From Dyadobacter pollutisoli (lineage in GTDB: Bacteria; Bacteroidota; Bacteroidia; Cytophagales; Spirosomataceae): DNA of 64,000 nucleotides. Positions within the stretch are counted from its first letter, which is position 1. Every line of letters begins with the position of its first letter. Under the pieces are notes generated by a model that saw only the letters and a program-made list of their open reading frames with translations, had not been told where the DNA came from and searched no databases. The translations under genes and the position numbers were made by a program. The stretch is taken from positions 2,501 to 66,500 of the forward strand of contig NZ_CP112998.1 in NCBI RefSeq assembly GCF_026625565.1, in the 5' to 3' direction. Shown piece by piece: positions 46,135 to 55,165 of the stretch.

Positions 46135-49100
46135 TTAATTTTTTTGTAATTCTGAGTAGATCATCGCACCAAACACGCCTGCGGTCCTGACGCCCGATCC
46201 AAAAGGGATGGGTGGGGTTTCATTCAGTTCCAGTCTGCCTTTCTCGACTTTTCCGTAGGAAGTCCAGGTAACTACCAGAATTTGTCCATCGCAGAGAACG
46301 GTATAGCCATGAGTCGATTGATCACTCGTCCCAGTCTTGGCATAAAATCGCTTGTTTTGGGGCAATAGGTCACGAATGTGGGTTCCGGTTCCGCCGGGCA
46401 ACATTGTTTTTTCCAAGGCGCGCCTGATGATTTGTGTGTTGAGCTTACCATACACCTCTTTACCAATAACGGTGTAGTTCGTTGTTGTGTCTTTATCCGG
46501 ATCGTAAGCCGCCAGCAAAGATGTCAATTCGATATAGTTACCGTCATTAAAGAGAGTTTGATAAGCCTGCGCAATTTCGTATAGTGTCATTCTCCGGGAC
46601 CCAAGCGGATAATTTAGTTCATACTCCATTCTCTTGGATCGATCGCTAAAATTCAGCGACCTGTCTTCCGAAATATTCATTCGCAAAAACCGACGCTCTA
46701 TATTTTTAAACAGGTCAATCGGATCCGTGATTTCCGAGATATTTGCCATAGGCGCATTGAGGGATACGCTCAATATTTTCTCGATACCCACATATTTTTC
46801 TGAAAAACGCTTGCTGTAATTATTGGGGGTTAATCTGTCGTTCAGCCTGCCGTCGAACAACTTTATTTGGTCGGGTTTCCACCCATCTTCCAGCATTTCC
46901 AGAATCACAAACGGCTTGATAATGCTCCCTACCGGATTTCCCTCGGAAAAACGGGTCAATTCGGTCACTCCTTCTCCTCCGTAATGGGCAATAATGTGGC
47001 CTTTCTTTACATCAACTACCAGTGCGGCAGCATATAGGTTGTATTCGCCTAGTCGGATGTTTTGCTGAAACCTGGCATGAAACCGCCTGTAAGCCGTAGT
47101 CACCTTCCGCTGGTTCAATAAAGATATGGAGGTCACAAAGGTCTTGCCTTTTAAAGGCGTTTTATCTATTTCTTTTTTTAAAAATTCATTTGTGGTTGTT
47201 TCACTCCGGGTGTTGAAAGGCTCGTTAATAAATCTCAGGTCAGCTGATCCCAAGTTAGCCAGGTCTTGTGGGGTAATTAAATCTTGTTCAAACCACCTTC
47301 GCGCCACGGATAGCAAAGCGGCTCTGACTTCATTTCTGTAAAGGCCAGTATCGCGGGTCTTTATCCATTTGTCACCGATTTTGTAAACGCTGCCGGCTTT
47401 CAATGTTGAAATCAAATACATCATCTCCAGTGCATTCAGTTTGTTTAGCGGCTGTCCAAAAGTGGCCAGACTGGCCTTGGATACACCACTGTGACCCGCT
47501 CCCCCATTGAGACCTACTCTGTTCAGGTATTGCGTGACGATCTGATCAGGATGGGACTGAAAAGACAATTGAAATGAAGCGATCGCTTCTGAAAATTTCC
47601 TTTGAACATCCTGAGGGAAGGATCTTTGGAAAGCATTATTTTTCACCAACTGCGCATTGAGATTCGAGCCTCCGCCTCCCGAAATGAAACGGTAGAACAT
47701 GGCTAGTGACACGCCGTGCCAGTTTGAGAGGTTGGGTGAAAGTGCATATTGAATATTAAAATCCCGGTCCTCCTGAATGAAAAGGCACTTCAAGAAAAAT
47801 TCCGGTACCTCCGATTTGGCAATCGGGATACAGTCGTTTAACCCTTTTGATTCGATAAAAATCGGGTTGCCCAGCTCATCCACTACCGAATTGATATAAT
47901 TCTCATTTTGGTTATGGAATTTTACCGGCCACAAACCAAAGACGACAATAGCCGAACATATAAAGGCAAACATTGGCGCGATGGCAATAAGGGTCACTTT
48001 TGCCATCCATCCGAGAAACCGGGACGCGGCTGCGACCTGAAAGTTTGGTATTGCTCGATGGTATTTTTTCGCCCAGAGGACAGAGACTGTGTATCCAGAC
48101 AAATAGGTAACAATATGGATGAAGATATAAACGCAGGCGCCCGTAGCAATAAAGAAAAGCAAAAAAAATAGAACCTCGGGCTTTAAAAACAACAGCAATA
48201 CAGACAACACGGCCAGGCAAATCCAAATCGTAATTTCTGTTGCCTGACTGATTAACCTGCCGGTTGTTAATAAATACTCCGGCTTTTCCGAGAGCATCAC
48301 CACACCCAGATAGTTAAACCCTTTTGAGAGCATTACACGCAGGACAAAAAAGAAAGAGCCAGTACACAAAAGCAGAACCATCGCCACAGACAAGGTATCT
48401 TCATAAAACTGCGCGCCGCAAAAAAATGGTACATGAAGACAAACACCCAATCCATAAGTCAGCAGAACAGTCCTGATTGGAGAGAAAATGACTTTTGACT
48501 CGACTGCATTCAGTGTGGTATAGCTGGGTAGTGAGATGCGATAAGTAGTGGTCTTCAATAGGTGAATGTGCGTAATCGCAAGAAAATAACAGATTGTGGA
48601 AATCTTATCTGCTGCCAAGTAAAGCAAATGGGCGATTCCCGATAGTCCTGATATCTTTTGGGTATAAAAAATAACCTCGGTAAGCATGATCAAGAAAACA
48701 GACACCAGGCCGAAACACAAAACGTCTCCTTCCGAAAACTTATCTTCACCGTATTTACTGTTAAAACGCATCATGACACTGCGGATCGCGACAATAATTA
48801 AGTAGGAAGCCAGAAACTGCAGTGCAGGCGTGAAAAGTAAACCGGTGACCAAATTGTCAAAAGAAAGTGGGCTTTGCAGATCACTGTTAAACTTGTATAC
48901 GCCACGTGACTGGATAAAGAAAGAGACCAGGTCATTTGATAATAAATGGGCTGTGAATGCTACACTGAATTTATAGAATAAGATGCCCACAACAGAAATG
49001 CAGCAAACGGTAACGAAAGTCGTCGCGATCTGGCCAAGATCTACAAAAGTTTGCGGAACGCCGGTACGAAATGTCTTTCTGATCAGGAATCTCCAGAAAT

Positions 49101-49170
49101 CAGGAAGTAGCAGGAATACGCTGCCCAACAGAAAAATATAGCTGATCAGCGCCAGCAGCAACAGCATCAT
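46135..49170 (-). CDS. Multi-TM class-A-PBP-like peptidoglycan synthase
   Basis: A 1011-aa protein with an unusual build. Residues 1 to about 415 hold roughly ten hydrophobic segments (e.g. 5-22, 48-68, 108-128, 153-170, 236-252, 262-280, 315-345, 392-412). A GT51 transglycosylase domain follows: QEDRDF (about 466-471, catalytic Glu), GGGGSNLNAQLVKN (498-511) and RKFSEA...YLN (524-550). A transpeptidase domain is last, with SxxK as GSIIKPF (Ser 749, Lys 752), SLN at 803-805 and KTGTSD at 945-950. All catalytic motifs are kept, so glycan polymerisation and cross-linking seem possible. Ordinary class A PBPs have a single TM. It overlaps the vWA-like lipoprotein gene by ATGA and ends the operon. 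Confidence 0.85.
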   Translation of the reverse strand: MMLLLLALISYIFLLGSVFLLLPDFWRFLIRKTFRTGVPQTFVDLGQIATTFVTVCCISVVGILFYKFSVAFTAHLLSNDLVSFFIQSRGVYKFNSDLQSPLSFDNLVTGLLFTPALQFLASYLIIVAIRSVMMRFNSKYGEDKFSEGDVLCFGLVSVFLIMLTEVIFYTQKISGLSGIAHLLYLAADKISTICYFLAITHIHLLKTTTYRISLPSYTTLNAVESKVIFSPIRTVLLTYGLGVCLHVPFFCGAQFYEDTLSVAMVLLLCTGSFFFVLRVMLSKGFNYLGVVMLSEKPEYLLTTGRLISQATEITIWICLAVLSVLLLFLKPEVLFFLLFFIATGACVYIFIHIVTYLSGYTVSVLWAKKYHRAIPNFQVAAASRFLGWMAKVTLIAIAPMFAFICSAIVVFGLWPVKFHNQNENYINSVVDELGNPIFIESKGLNDCIPIAKSEVPEFFLKCLFIQEDRDFNIQYALSPNLSNWHGVSLAMFYRFISGGGGSNLNAQLVKNNAFQRSFPQDVQRKFSEAIASFQLSFQSHPDQIVTQYLNRVGLNGGAGHSGVSKASLATFGQPLNKLNALEMMYLISTLKAGSVYKIGDKWIKTRDTGLYRNEVRAALLSVARRWFEQDLITPQDLANLGSADLRFINEPFNTRSETTTNEFLKKEIDKTPLKGKTFVTSISLLNQRKVTTAYRRFHARFQQNIRLGEYNLYAAALVVDVKKGHIIAHYGGEGVTELTRFSEGNPVGSIIKPFVILEMLEDGWKPDQIKLFDGRLNDRLTPNNYSKRFSEKYVGIEKILSVSLNAPMANISEITDPIDLFKNIERRFLRMNISEDRSLNFSDRSKRMEYELNYPLGSRRMTLYEIAQAYQTLFNDGNYIELTSLLAAYDPDKDTTTNYTVIGKEVYGKLNTQIIRRALEKTMLPGGTGTHIRDLLPQNKRFYAKTGTSDQSTHGYTVLCDGQILVVTWTSYGKVEKGRLELNETPPIPFGSGVRTAGVFGAMIYSELQKN

Positions 49171-49946
49171 AGTTCTACCGGGATAGACAGGTTATCTATG
49201 AACTGTACATTCGCATCAAATTTCAGCTCCTTAAAAAGAGCTTCCCAAAAAGATCTTACGTCGCGCACACTAACTCTGCCTTTTGACTCCGATTTTAAAA
49301 CAATGATGACTTTCGTGCGGCCTTTTATCGACTGACTTTTGAATTTCTGCAGAACTGCTGGCTCAATCATTTTATCGATGGCGGACGAAACTTCATCCTG
49401 ACCCGGAATTTTCTTATAGAAATTGACAAGCCGATTGTTTTCAACGAGGTCGCTAAACAGGATTATGACATTGTCTGACTTGGGATTGCAGTAGTTGATG
49501 GATTTGAAAAGGGTATTGGCGATGTTGCTCTGGCTGGTCATCACGGGATCTTCCGACAAGAGCTTGTATTCCGTTAGCTTTTTTTGCACCAGCTTTACAA
49601 GTGGGGCAGGGCTGGACTGAATTTCAACGGCAGAATTACTTTGTCCTTTTTGATTAATAGAAATATTTTCTGTTTCTAATTCAAGTGCGTCTTTCCCTGA
49701 TAAGTGTGCAAAAGACAGCGAGAATTTCTGACAGACATCGATTGTAGCCAAACCTGTCTCTGCCATAAATTTGGGAAGATGTTTGCCGAGGTCGTTCTCT
49801 ATTTCGGTATACAGTTTCGGGTCACTCACATCAATAAGCAAAACAGCTTCTCTCTGACTGATATTTTTACATTTTGTGATTGGATCACAGCCGGAGAATA
49901 TGAAAACAAGCGTGATTAACGGGAATACAATTGCTCCAGTTTTCAT
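49167..49946 (-). CDS. vWA-like lipoprotein
   Basis: A 259-aa lipoprotein with lipobox LITLVFIFSGC (Cys about 20). The mature part begins EAVLLIDVSDPKLY, a degenerate MIDAS-like DxS at about 38-40. Later come SQSNIANTLFKSINYC and the strand DNVIILFSDLVENN (about 173-186), the strand-Asp pattern of von Willebrand A domains. The third MIDAS serine is replaced by Asp, so metal binding is uncertain. ATGA overlaps on both sides couple it to the coiled-coil protein and to the PBP-like protein. It may sense or recruit partners in the envelope. Confidence 0.65.
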   Translation of the reverse strand: MKTGAIVFPLITLVFIFSGCDPITKCKNISQREAVLLIDVSDPKLYTEIENDLGKHLPKFMAETGLATIDVCQKFSLSFAHLSGKDALELETENISINQKGQSNSAVEIQSSPAPLVKLVQKKLTEYKLLSEDPVMTSQSNIANTLFKSINYCNPKSDNVIILFSDLVENNRLVNFYKKIPGQDEVSSAIDKMIEPAVLQKFKSQSIKGRTKVIIVLKSESKGRVSVRDVRSFWEALFKELKFDANVQFIDNLSIPVEL

Positions 49947-51232
49947 AATGGTTGGATGTTATAATGTTTACAAATGTCTTTGACGGTCGGCCATGGCGGT
50001 GTGGTCATCGAATGTTGCTTGATGATATCGCTGTTACGCAGATACTCGAAATCTGTCTGATAAGTCTGCAGCTCTTTTTCAATGAATTTAAATTTTGTTT
50101 CACGCTCAATTTTCAGAGCTGCGGTCTGACTGTCGATTAAAAGAATATCCTCTTTCAACTTGCTAAGATCCTTCAGGTAGCCCTGAAGTGTATTCGTGAT
50201 TTTAGCCAATGTCTCAGTTTGCATCTTTTTCAGCAGATCAATGCGCTGATCTGTATCTTTTATCTGTCCTTTAAGTTGAAGCCGCTGATCGTGAAATGTT
50301 TTTTCCGGAGGCTCAGGCAAAGGGTCGGTTTGCACTACCGGTTGTTCTGCGGGCTTTGTATCAACTGTAAAAATCTGCATACCAATAAAAAGAATTACAC
50401 ACAGGATTGCCTGCAGATACTCATTGGAGCGGTAGAATTCCACCCATACCGGATGTTCGGCCCGGGGCAGGATTTTAGTTGCCCCAGTCGCCCCGGCGAT
50501 TGACCATTGATTGGCAATGTCAGCGGCCGGAACATTGGCAGGGTATACTATATTCAGGATTGGGGGCAAAGCAATCATCACTACCAAAATGAACAAAGTA
50601 AGGCTCAAGTAGAGCTTATAATATGTTTTGGGTGTCTTCTTGTTCAGGAAGGAAACATATTCGATCAAAAGAATGACGATTCCAAAGTAGAAGCTTCGGA
50701 CCGCCAGATCAATATAACCCTTGGTTTCCCGCAAGGCACTCCATTGAATGATCAGCATTACGCCTTCTGTAATCGCCCATTTTGCCAGAAAGCTCCCGAG
50801 GATCTGCCATTTATCATTTTGCTTGTTTGTTGTCGGTTTCTGCTCCTGAATGATGGCCGGGTTTTCGTTTGGTAACAAACCTCTGAGACGCATATCTTTT
50901 TCAAGTTCTTCCAGCTGCGTTTCCTGATCTATTAGGCTTTCTTCCTCGTCCGTAACTTTAATGTTTCCTACTTCTGCCTCATCCTTGGCTTCCTTTTCAA
51001 GCGAGTCGGTCACTGTTCCGTACAGGAGCATTTCTTTTTTGAGTGTCGCCTTCCTCAGGCTCAGTTCTTGGGATTTTTGATCGATTTTGGGCAGTTCTCC
51101 CATATACTGCGGTTGATTGAGGATTTCCTTTTGCCCGATATCGAACAGATAATTGCCATCTGTATCGATGCGCGGGTAGCTGCCGAATCTGAGATCCTTT
51201 GCAGCGCAATTGTGGATTAGCAGGTCGTTCAT
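49943..51232 (-). CDS. Four-TM coiled-coil membrane protein
   Basis: A 429-aa protein from the ATG at 51232 (MNDLLIHNCAAKDLRFG); an in-frame codon 19 residues earlier would overlap the preceding small gene. The N-terminal ~130 residues are soluble, charged and probably coiled coil (KIDQKSQELSLRKATLKKEM). Four TM segments follow at about 153-175, 182-202, 210-232 and 278-296. A long coiled coil (about 318-400, QLKGQIKDTDQRIDLLKKMQ) and a short tail ending in WPTVKDICKHYNIQPL complete it. No family is recognised. Coupled by ATGA to the vWA-like gene. Confidence 0.65.
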   Translation of the reverse strand: MNDLLIHNCAAKDLRFGSYPRIDTDGNYLFDIGQKEILNQPQYMGELPKIDQKSQELSLRKATLKKEMLLYGTVTDSLEKEAKDEAEVGNIKVTDEEESLIDQETQLEELEKDMRLRGLLPNENPAIIQEQKPTTNKQNDKWQILGSFLAKWAITEGVMLIIQWSALRETKGYIDLAVRSFYFGIVILLIEYVSFLNKKTPKTYYKLYLSLTLFILVVMIALPPILNIVYPANVPAADIANQWSIAGATGATKILPRAEHPVWVEFYRSNEYLQAILCVILFIGMQIFTVDTKPAEQPVVQTDPLPEPPEKTFHDQRLQLKGQIKDTDQRIDLLKKMQTETLAKITNTLQGYLKDLSKLKEDILLIDSQTAALKIERETKFKFIEKELQTYQTDFEYLRNSDIIKQHSMTTPPWPTVKDICKHYNIQPL

Positions 51233-51270
51233 CGTTCTCGTTGATTTAAACTGGAAATTTTGAAACAATG

Positions 51271-51435
51271 CTATTGCTCGGAAGCCCATACAAGTAAGTT
51301 CCGGATCTTCTCCAGTATGAGCCGTCTGTCCGTGTCGTGCTGTAAGTTAATCCCTGACTTCACGGCACTTTCTACAGTGCTTTTCGTTGCTGGCGGATTG
51401 GCAATGGTTTTGTCATAAAGATCTGTTGTTTTCAT
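51271..51435 (-). CDS. 54-residue protein at the operon head
   Basis: A short frame starting MKTTDLYDKTIANPPATKST at 51435, followed by a charged helix with HDTDRRLILEKIRNLLVWAS. It is the first gene of the minus-strand operon, 38 bases before the coiled-coil gene. It has no signal or TM segment. Its composition is protein-like and the frame uses normal codons, so I take it as real. A regulatory or adaptor role is a guess. Confidence 0.5.
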   Translation of the reverse strand: MKTTDLYDKTIANPPATKSTVESAVKSGINLQHDTDRRLILEKIRNLLVWASEQ

Positions 51436-51533
51436 GTTGTTAGGCTTGGTGGTTTGAGATAACTGTTTATGTAATTATATTACAAGTTACCTCCGCAGCA
51501 AAACAACCGCAATACATTTAGAGGTTATGAATT

Positions 51534-51554
51534 TGAGGGTAAAAAATACCCTCA
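51534..51554. promoter_or_regulatory. Inverted repeat in the divergent intergenic region
   Basis: 'tgagggta' and 'taccctca' form perfect 8-bp arms around five As. It lies about 100 bases before the minus-strand operon and 258 bases before the plus-strand gene. No T-run follows. It is a candidate operator controlling both sides of the island system. No other clear element was seen in 51436-51811. Confidence 0.5.
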
Positions 51555-51811
51555 CGAATTGGAATCGACCTCCCTGAAAATCAGGTAAGATTTTTTTGCA
51601 GAAATGAACTTCAAAAATTTCCACTGTCTTTTTTTGGTTGTCCCCAAAATTTCTTTGTCCTGAAATGAAAATATACGCTCGTAAAATCGACACGGGAAAT
51701 AGACAGATTTTTAAGATGATTTTTTGGGTGAAATTTCAGATGATTTTTTATATTTTGTGTCGGCAATACTACGGCCATACTCTTCCTCTACTTTTACATC
51801 AAGAATGCATT

Positions 51812-53146
51812 ATGGCAAAAAAAGGTAAACTTAAAGCTCTATCTTCTAACATTCATTTTAAAATACTTTGGGGAGTTTACGATCGCTTTTTTGTAAGAAA
51901 ACGAGAGGACTCGGCAATGGACCATTTAGTTACGCATGGTGAGTTTGGTAGCTTTGTTGATCAGGTTGTAACAGACATTTGCGATTACATAACTAAATGC
52001 TACACCGAAGACACCAAATTCAGATCGCTTGTTGATCAAAGGCATGAACTGAAAGATGTAAAAGGAATCATATTAAATACTCAAAAGAACGGCATAAAAC
52101 CGGGAGGCGGGACAAAGCTCGTAGAGGCAACTTCATTCAGAAAATTCGAGAAAGATCTTCTTCCAAATTTTTATCATCATTTTGATATTAATCTGGACAA
52201 TAGTATTCCTGATTCTCATTTGCAAGTCCTATGCCTTTACGGTTTTCATAAACCATACAGTGAAGTTTCGGAAAATAAGGACATGTATATACAAGACGGA
52301 TATATAAGGCTAATTCCGACGAAGGTAAGAGATGAGTTCTCCGCGACACTGAGAGGTGTGATCGAGTCTTTTGAAGAGGCAAATAAAAAAAGCAGGTCAA
52401 GAGCTTTGACTAATCTTGCTATCGGAATATTTCAACGGAAGACGCAGCGTGACTGTGAGAACCTCGCCAAGGGTGAAATTCACCTTGATAAACAGGAATA
52501 TCTCGGTGAACTGGCCCGCTTAATGGAAATCTGCGAAATGGGATTTGGCATTAGCATTCCGGATTTTAATACAATATGGAGTATGCCGCCCGGGCAGATT
52601 AATCAAGCACTGGGACAGCCTATTCTAGAAAGCAACAAAAGGCAGTCAGAAGGACTTTCCAACGAGCATATGCCGGATAGAAGACCTTTTCGCTACATCA
52701 GAATTTTCTTTGTTGAAGAAGGCAGCGGTGGGGTTTTGGAACTGTCGAACGCCGACACCGAAATCATTAGAAATCAATTGAGGTATAACGTTCGTGTATA
52801 TATCATTTTCAAAAGTGCCTGGTATTCCCTTTCTTCTGAGGAGCTCCAGGCCATGGACTTTGCCGTTCTCAAAATTGATGGATGGCCTGCGCTGATGACG
52901 ACCAAATTCGCAGGAGAGGAGACCGAAGGCGTGTTTTTCTCAGACGAAAAAAATGCTGAGGAATACTATATGGCCAATTTGGATAAAATATTAATTCCAG
53001 GCAACCGTCATTATATTTTTGAACCTATGCTTGGTGACGATGAAAATGAAGTTAGTCTTGGTCCGTGTTTAACGGAAACCGGCCTGGCAGGGGTAAAAGC
53101 GTACCTCAGAGAAATTTATACAAAGAGCTCGCCCTTTTTTCGTTAG
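51812..53146 (+). CDS. Hypothetical protein, 444 aa, divergent partner
   Basis: I do not recognise this protein. The start at 51812 (MAKKGKLKALSSNIHFKILW) is preferred over an upstream ATG at 51638 whose 58 extra residues look non-coding. It is a soluble protein with a mixed helix/strand pattern. The N-terminal part (about 1-190) includes GGGTKLVEATSFRKFEKDLLP, and a middle helical region (about 200-275) has EEANKKSRSRALTNLAIGIF. A C-terminal alpha/beta part includes PFRYIRIFFVEEGSGGVLEL and VLKIDGWPALMTTKF. The next gene follows after 41 bases on the same strand. Confidence 0.7.
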   Translation: MAKKGKLKALSSNIHFKILWGVYDRFFVRKREDSAMDHLVTHGEFGSFVDQVVTDICDYITKCYTEDTKFRSLVDQRHELKDVKGIILNTQKNGIKPGGGTKLVEATSFRKFEKDLLPNFYHHFDINLDNSIPDSHLQVLCLYGFHKPYSEVSENKDMYIQDGYIRLIPTKVRDEFSATLRGVIESFEEANKKSRSRALTNLAIGIFQRKTQRDCENLAKGEIHLDKQEYLGELARLMEICEMGFGISIPDFNTIWSMPPGQINQALGQPILESNKRQSEGLSNEHMPDRRPFRYIRIFFVEEGSGGVLELSNADTEIIRNQLRYNVRVYIIFKSAWYSLSSEELQAMDFAVLKIDGWPALMTTKFAGEETEGVFFSDEKNAEEYYMANLDKILIPGNRHYIFEPMLGDDENEVSLGPCLTETGLAGVKAYLREIYTKSSPFFR

Positions 53147-53187
53147 CGGTAGTCAAATTTTGTAATCTTTAATGACGTTAAGAATAA

Positions 53188-54132
53188 ATGACAGCAGGGT
53201 ACAGTTTTGAAGATCAAATGCTTTTTGAAAATGAAAAGTCGCTGATCAATTTCCTGGATAACAGGATCAATCAACAAGGGAAGGGTGAAGTCACCATTAT
53301 TTGTGCAGGTCATTTTATCATTCTTCCAGATAGCGAAAACAAACATCTTATACCCGGTATTTTCGAAACCGGGATTGAAACGGGAATGGAGTCTGCACAA
53401 AATACGATCGGGATATTTCCTATATATACCTGGAAGATTGGATGCGGCATTCTGGAACGAACAAAAAAACTTGGCCAATCGAGCAAGTTGTCTTTACTTG
53501 TAAATGATTGGCAACTGGTACCACGGGATCAGGAAAGACGGGCCGCTGAACCAAACAGATTTCGTTCCGAATTTTATGATAATTTCAAGGCCCTACCCGA
53601 CATTTATCAAAAAGTGTTTGACCAGCACAACTTAAACCTTGATAATGATTTATATCATTCGGAAAATGACGAGTTTTACCTCAGGGAAGTTGGATTGAGG
53701 GATAGATTTGTCAGATATATAAACCGTCTTTTTAAAAAACAATCAAAGATTGCAATAGCTTCCTGTTCACTAAATTTGGATGATTGTGGCAACGTTTTGT
53801 TTAAAAAGGAAGATGAATCATCTTATCCGCTTCTTCGAAATGGCCGTACCGATTGCATTGGTGGTATTGCTCAGATGATTATGGATATCAGCGATAAACT
53901 GAGAAAAGACAGAGGGCATAGTTCCGTTAACTTTATCAATCTTTTGCCACGGAGCTGTATCAAGCCGGTGAATGTTGGATCCGAGTTTGCCATAGAGACC
54001 CTTAAAAAGAACAAAAATCAACGAGTAAGTGTGATCAATATATTTTTTAATGGTATTGGGCCGCTTCGGGAAGCAGACTTTTATGAAATTTATGGCAGGG
54101 AGGTGGTGGGGTATGAGTTTAATACAAAATAG
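53188..54132 (+). CDS. Hypothetical protein, 314 aa
   Basis: No family recognised. It is a soluble alpha/beta-looking protein. Residues 33-55 (GEVTIICAGHFIILPDSENK) and IGIFPIYTWKIGCGILERTKK suggest strands and a loop. YLREVGLRDRFVRYINRLFK is a likely helix at about 170-190, and TDCIGGIAQMIMDISDKLRK and VSVINIFFNGIGPLREADFY are further conserved-looking blocks. Six or so cysteines are scattered, without a clear metal motif. It shares an operon with the 444-aa protein. Confidence 0.65.
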   Translation: MTAGYSFEDQMLFENEKSLINFLDNRINQQGKGEVTIICAGHFIILPDSENKHLIPGIFETGIETGMESAQNTIGIFPIYTWKIGCGILERTKKLGQSSKLSLLVNDWQLVPRDQERRAAEPNRFRSEFYDNFKALPDIYQKVFDQHNLNLDNDLYHSENDEFYLREVGLRDRFVRYINRLFKKQSKIAIASCSLNLDDCGNVLFKKEDESSYPLLRNGRTDCIGGIAQMIMDISDKLRKDRGHSSVNFINLLPRSCIKPVNVGSEFAIETLKKNKNQRVSVINIFFNGIGPLREADFYEIYGREVVGYEFNTK

Positions 54133-54476
54133 CGGACTAAATGTATTGATGGTGTAAAGAGGGTCAGTAAAATGTCAAGTGTGTTATTGAAGTTTCTTTT
54201 TGGCTCGTCCATTCAGATCAGAGTCGCTTACCTCTTTGTTAGATGAGGCATATTCTAAATATTGTAAGATTTTTGAGCTTTACGAAACAACGCTTCCAGT
54301 GGCAAACGGAAACTACCGTCCTGGCTCAATGGCGATTGCTCAGGTAATAAAAGTACAACTTTAGAAAAGCAGTTAACAAAGGACGTTAATCCCCCATGAT
54401 GTAGCAGGTCAACTAGCCAAGTCACCCTATTCTTATCTTTGTTTCCATGTTTCCGATGTTTTTCGACCAGGAAACA
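54133..54476. other. Intergenic stretch with possible gene fragment
   Basis: At 54179-54364 there is an open frame on the plus strand (containing SESLTSLLDEAYSKYCKIFE and LYETTLPVANGNYRPGSMA) ending at a TAG. It has no start codon and is closed upstream by a stop. It reads like the C-terminal end of a lost gene. Nothing else is seen. Confidence 0.35.
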
Positions 54477-55148
54477 TTACTGCTTTTTACTGTTAAAGTA
54501 AAAGTGGATACCTCCCATGGCAGCATGATTATACAGGCTGTTTCCTTCCGCATAAATCCCTTTTTCGGTAATTTTGGCAACGCTCCGGAAAGCATAGGAA
54601 TAACGTGCATGGAAACCTAAGCCAAACCAAAATGTATATTCCAGTCCTGCCACTCCAGACAACGTGTTACCCATAAGATAATCTGATTTAACATCGGTAT
54701 TGCCTTTTACGAAAGCATTGCGCTTCGCTGAAACTAACCTACTAACCTGCGGACCAACAACTAGACCAAGGCCACCGACTTTGACCCTTAACAAAAGAGG
54801 TATATTAATGGATGCCAGCGATTCGGAAACATCGGGTTCGGTCGTGGAATTCGAGCCATTGAATTCCTCCTCTCGCGAAAACCAGTCATATCCAGCAGTT
54901 GAATAAAGTATTTCAGGCTGAACGGAGAGGGTCTTGGACAGTCTTACATCGGAAGTTAAACCTGCATGATAAAACAAGGTTTTCGACGGATAACGTATTT
55001 TATAATTATGTGCTGAGAAATAATTTTCACCAACAATCAATGACCCGTTCAGCCCCGTCTTTATGCCAAACCGGAGAACTTGTGCAGAACCTGGGAACCC
55101 ATCGCAAAACAAGACGACGCACACGATACCAATGAACTTTTTAACCAT
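54477..55148 (-). CDS. PorT-like outer membrane beta-barrel protein
   Basis: A 223-aa protein with a signal peptide (MVKKFIGIVCVVLFCDGFPG...A). It is predicted as an eight-stranded barrel of the OMP_b-brl_2/PorT-like type: FGIKTGLNGSLIVGENYF, LSVQPEILYSTAGYDWF, SINIPLLLRVKVGGLGLVVG and a final HFYFNSK strand. The function is unknown. It is the last gene of a row of minus-strand exported proteins. Confidence 0.78.
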   Translation of the reverse strand: MVKKFIGIVCVVLFCDGFPGSAQVLRFGIKTGLNGSLIVGENYFSAHNYKIRYPSKTLFYHAGLTSDVRLSKTLSVQPEILYSTAGYDWFSREEEFNGSNSTTEPDVSESLASINIPLLLRVKVGGLGLVVGPQVSRLVSAKRNAFVKGNTDVKSDYLMGNTLSGVAGLEYTFWFGLGFHARYSYAFRSVAKITEKGIYAEGNSLYNHAAMGGIHFYFNSKKQ

Positions 55149-55165
55149 AAAATCCAGATTTAGTT

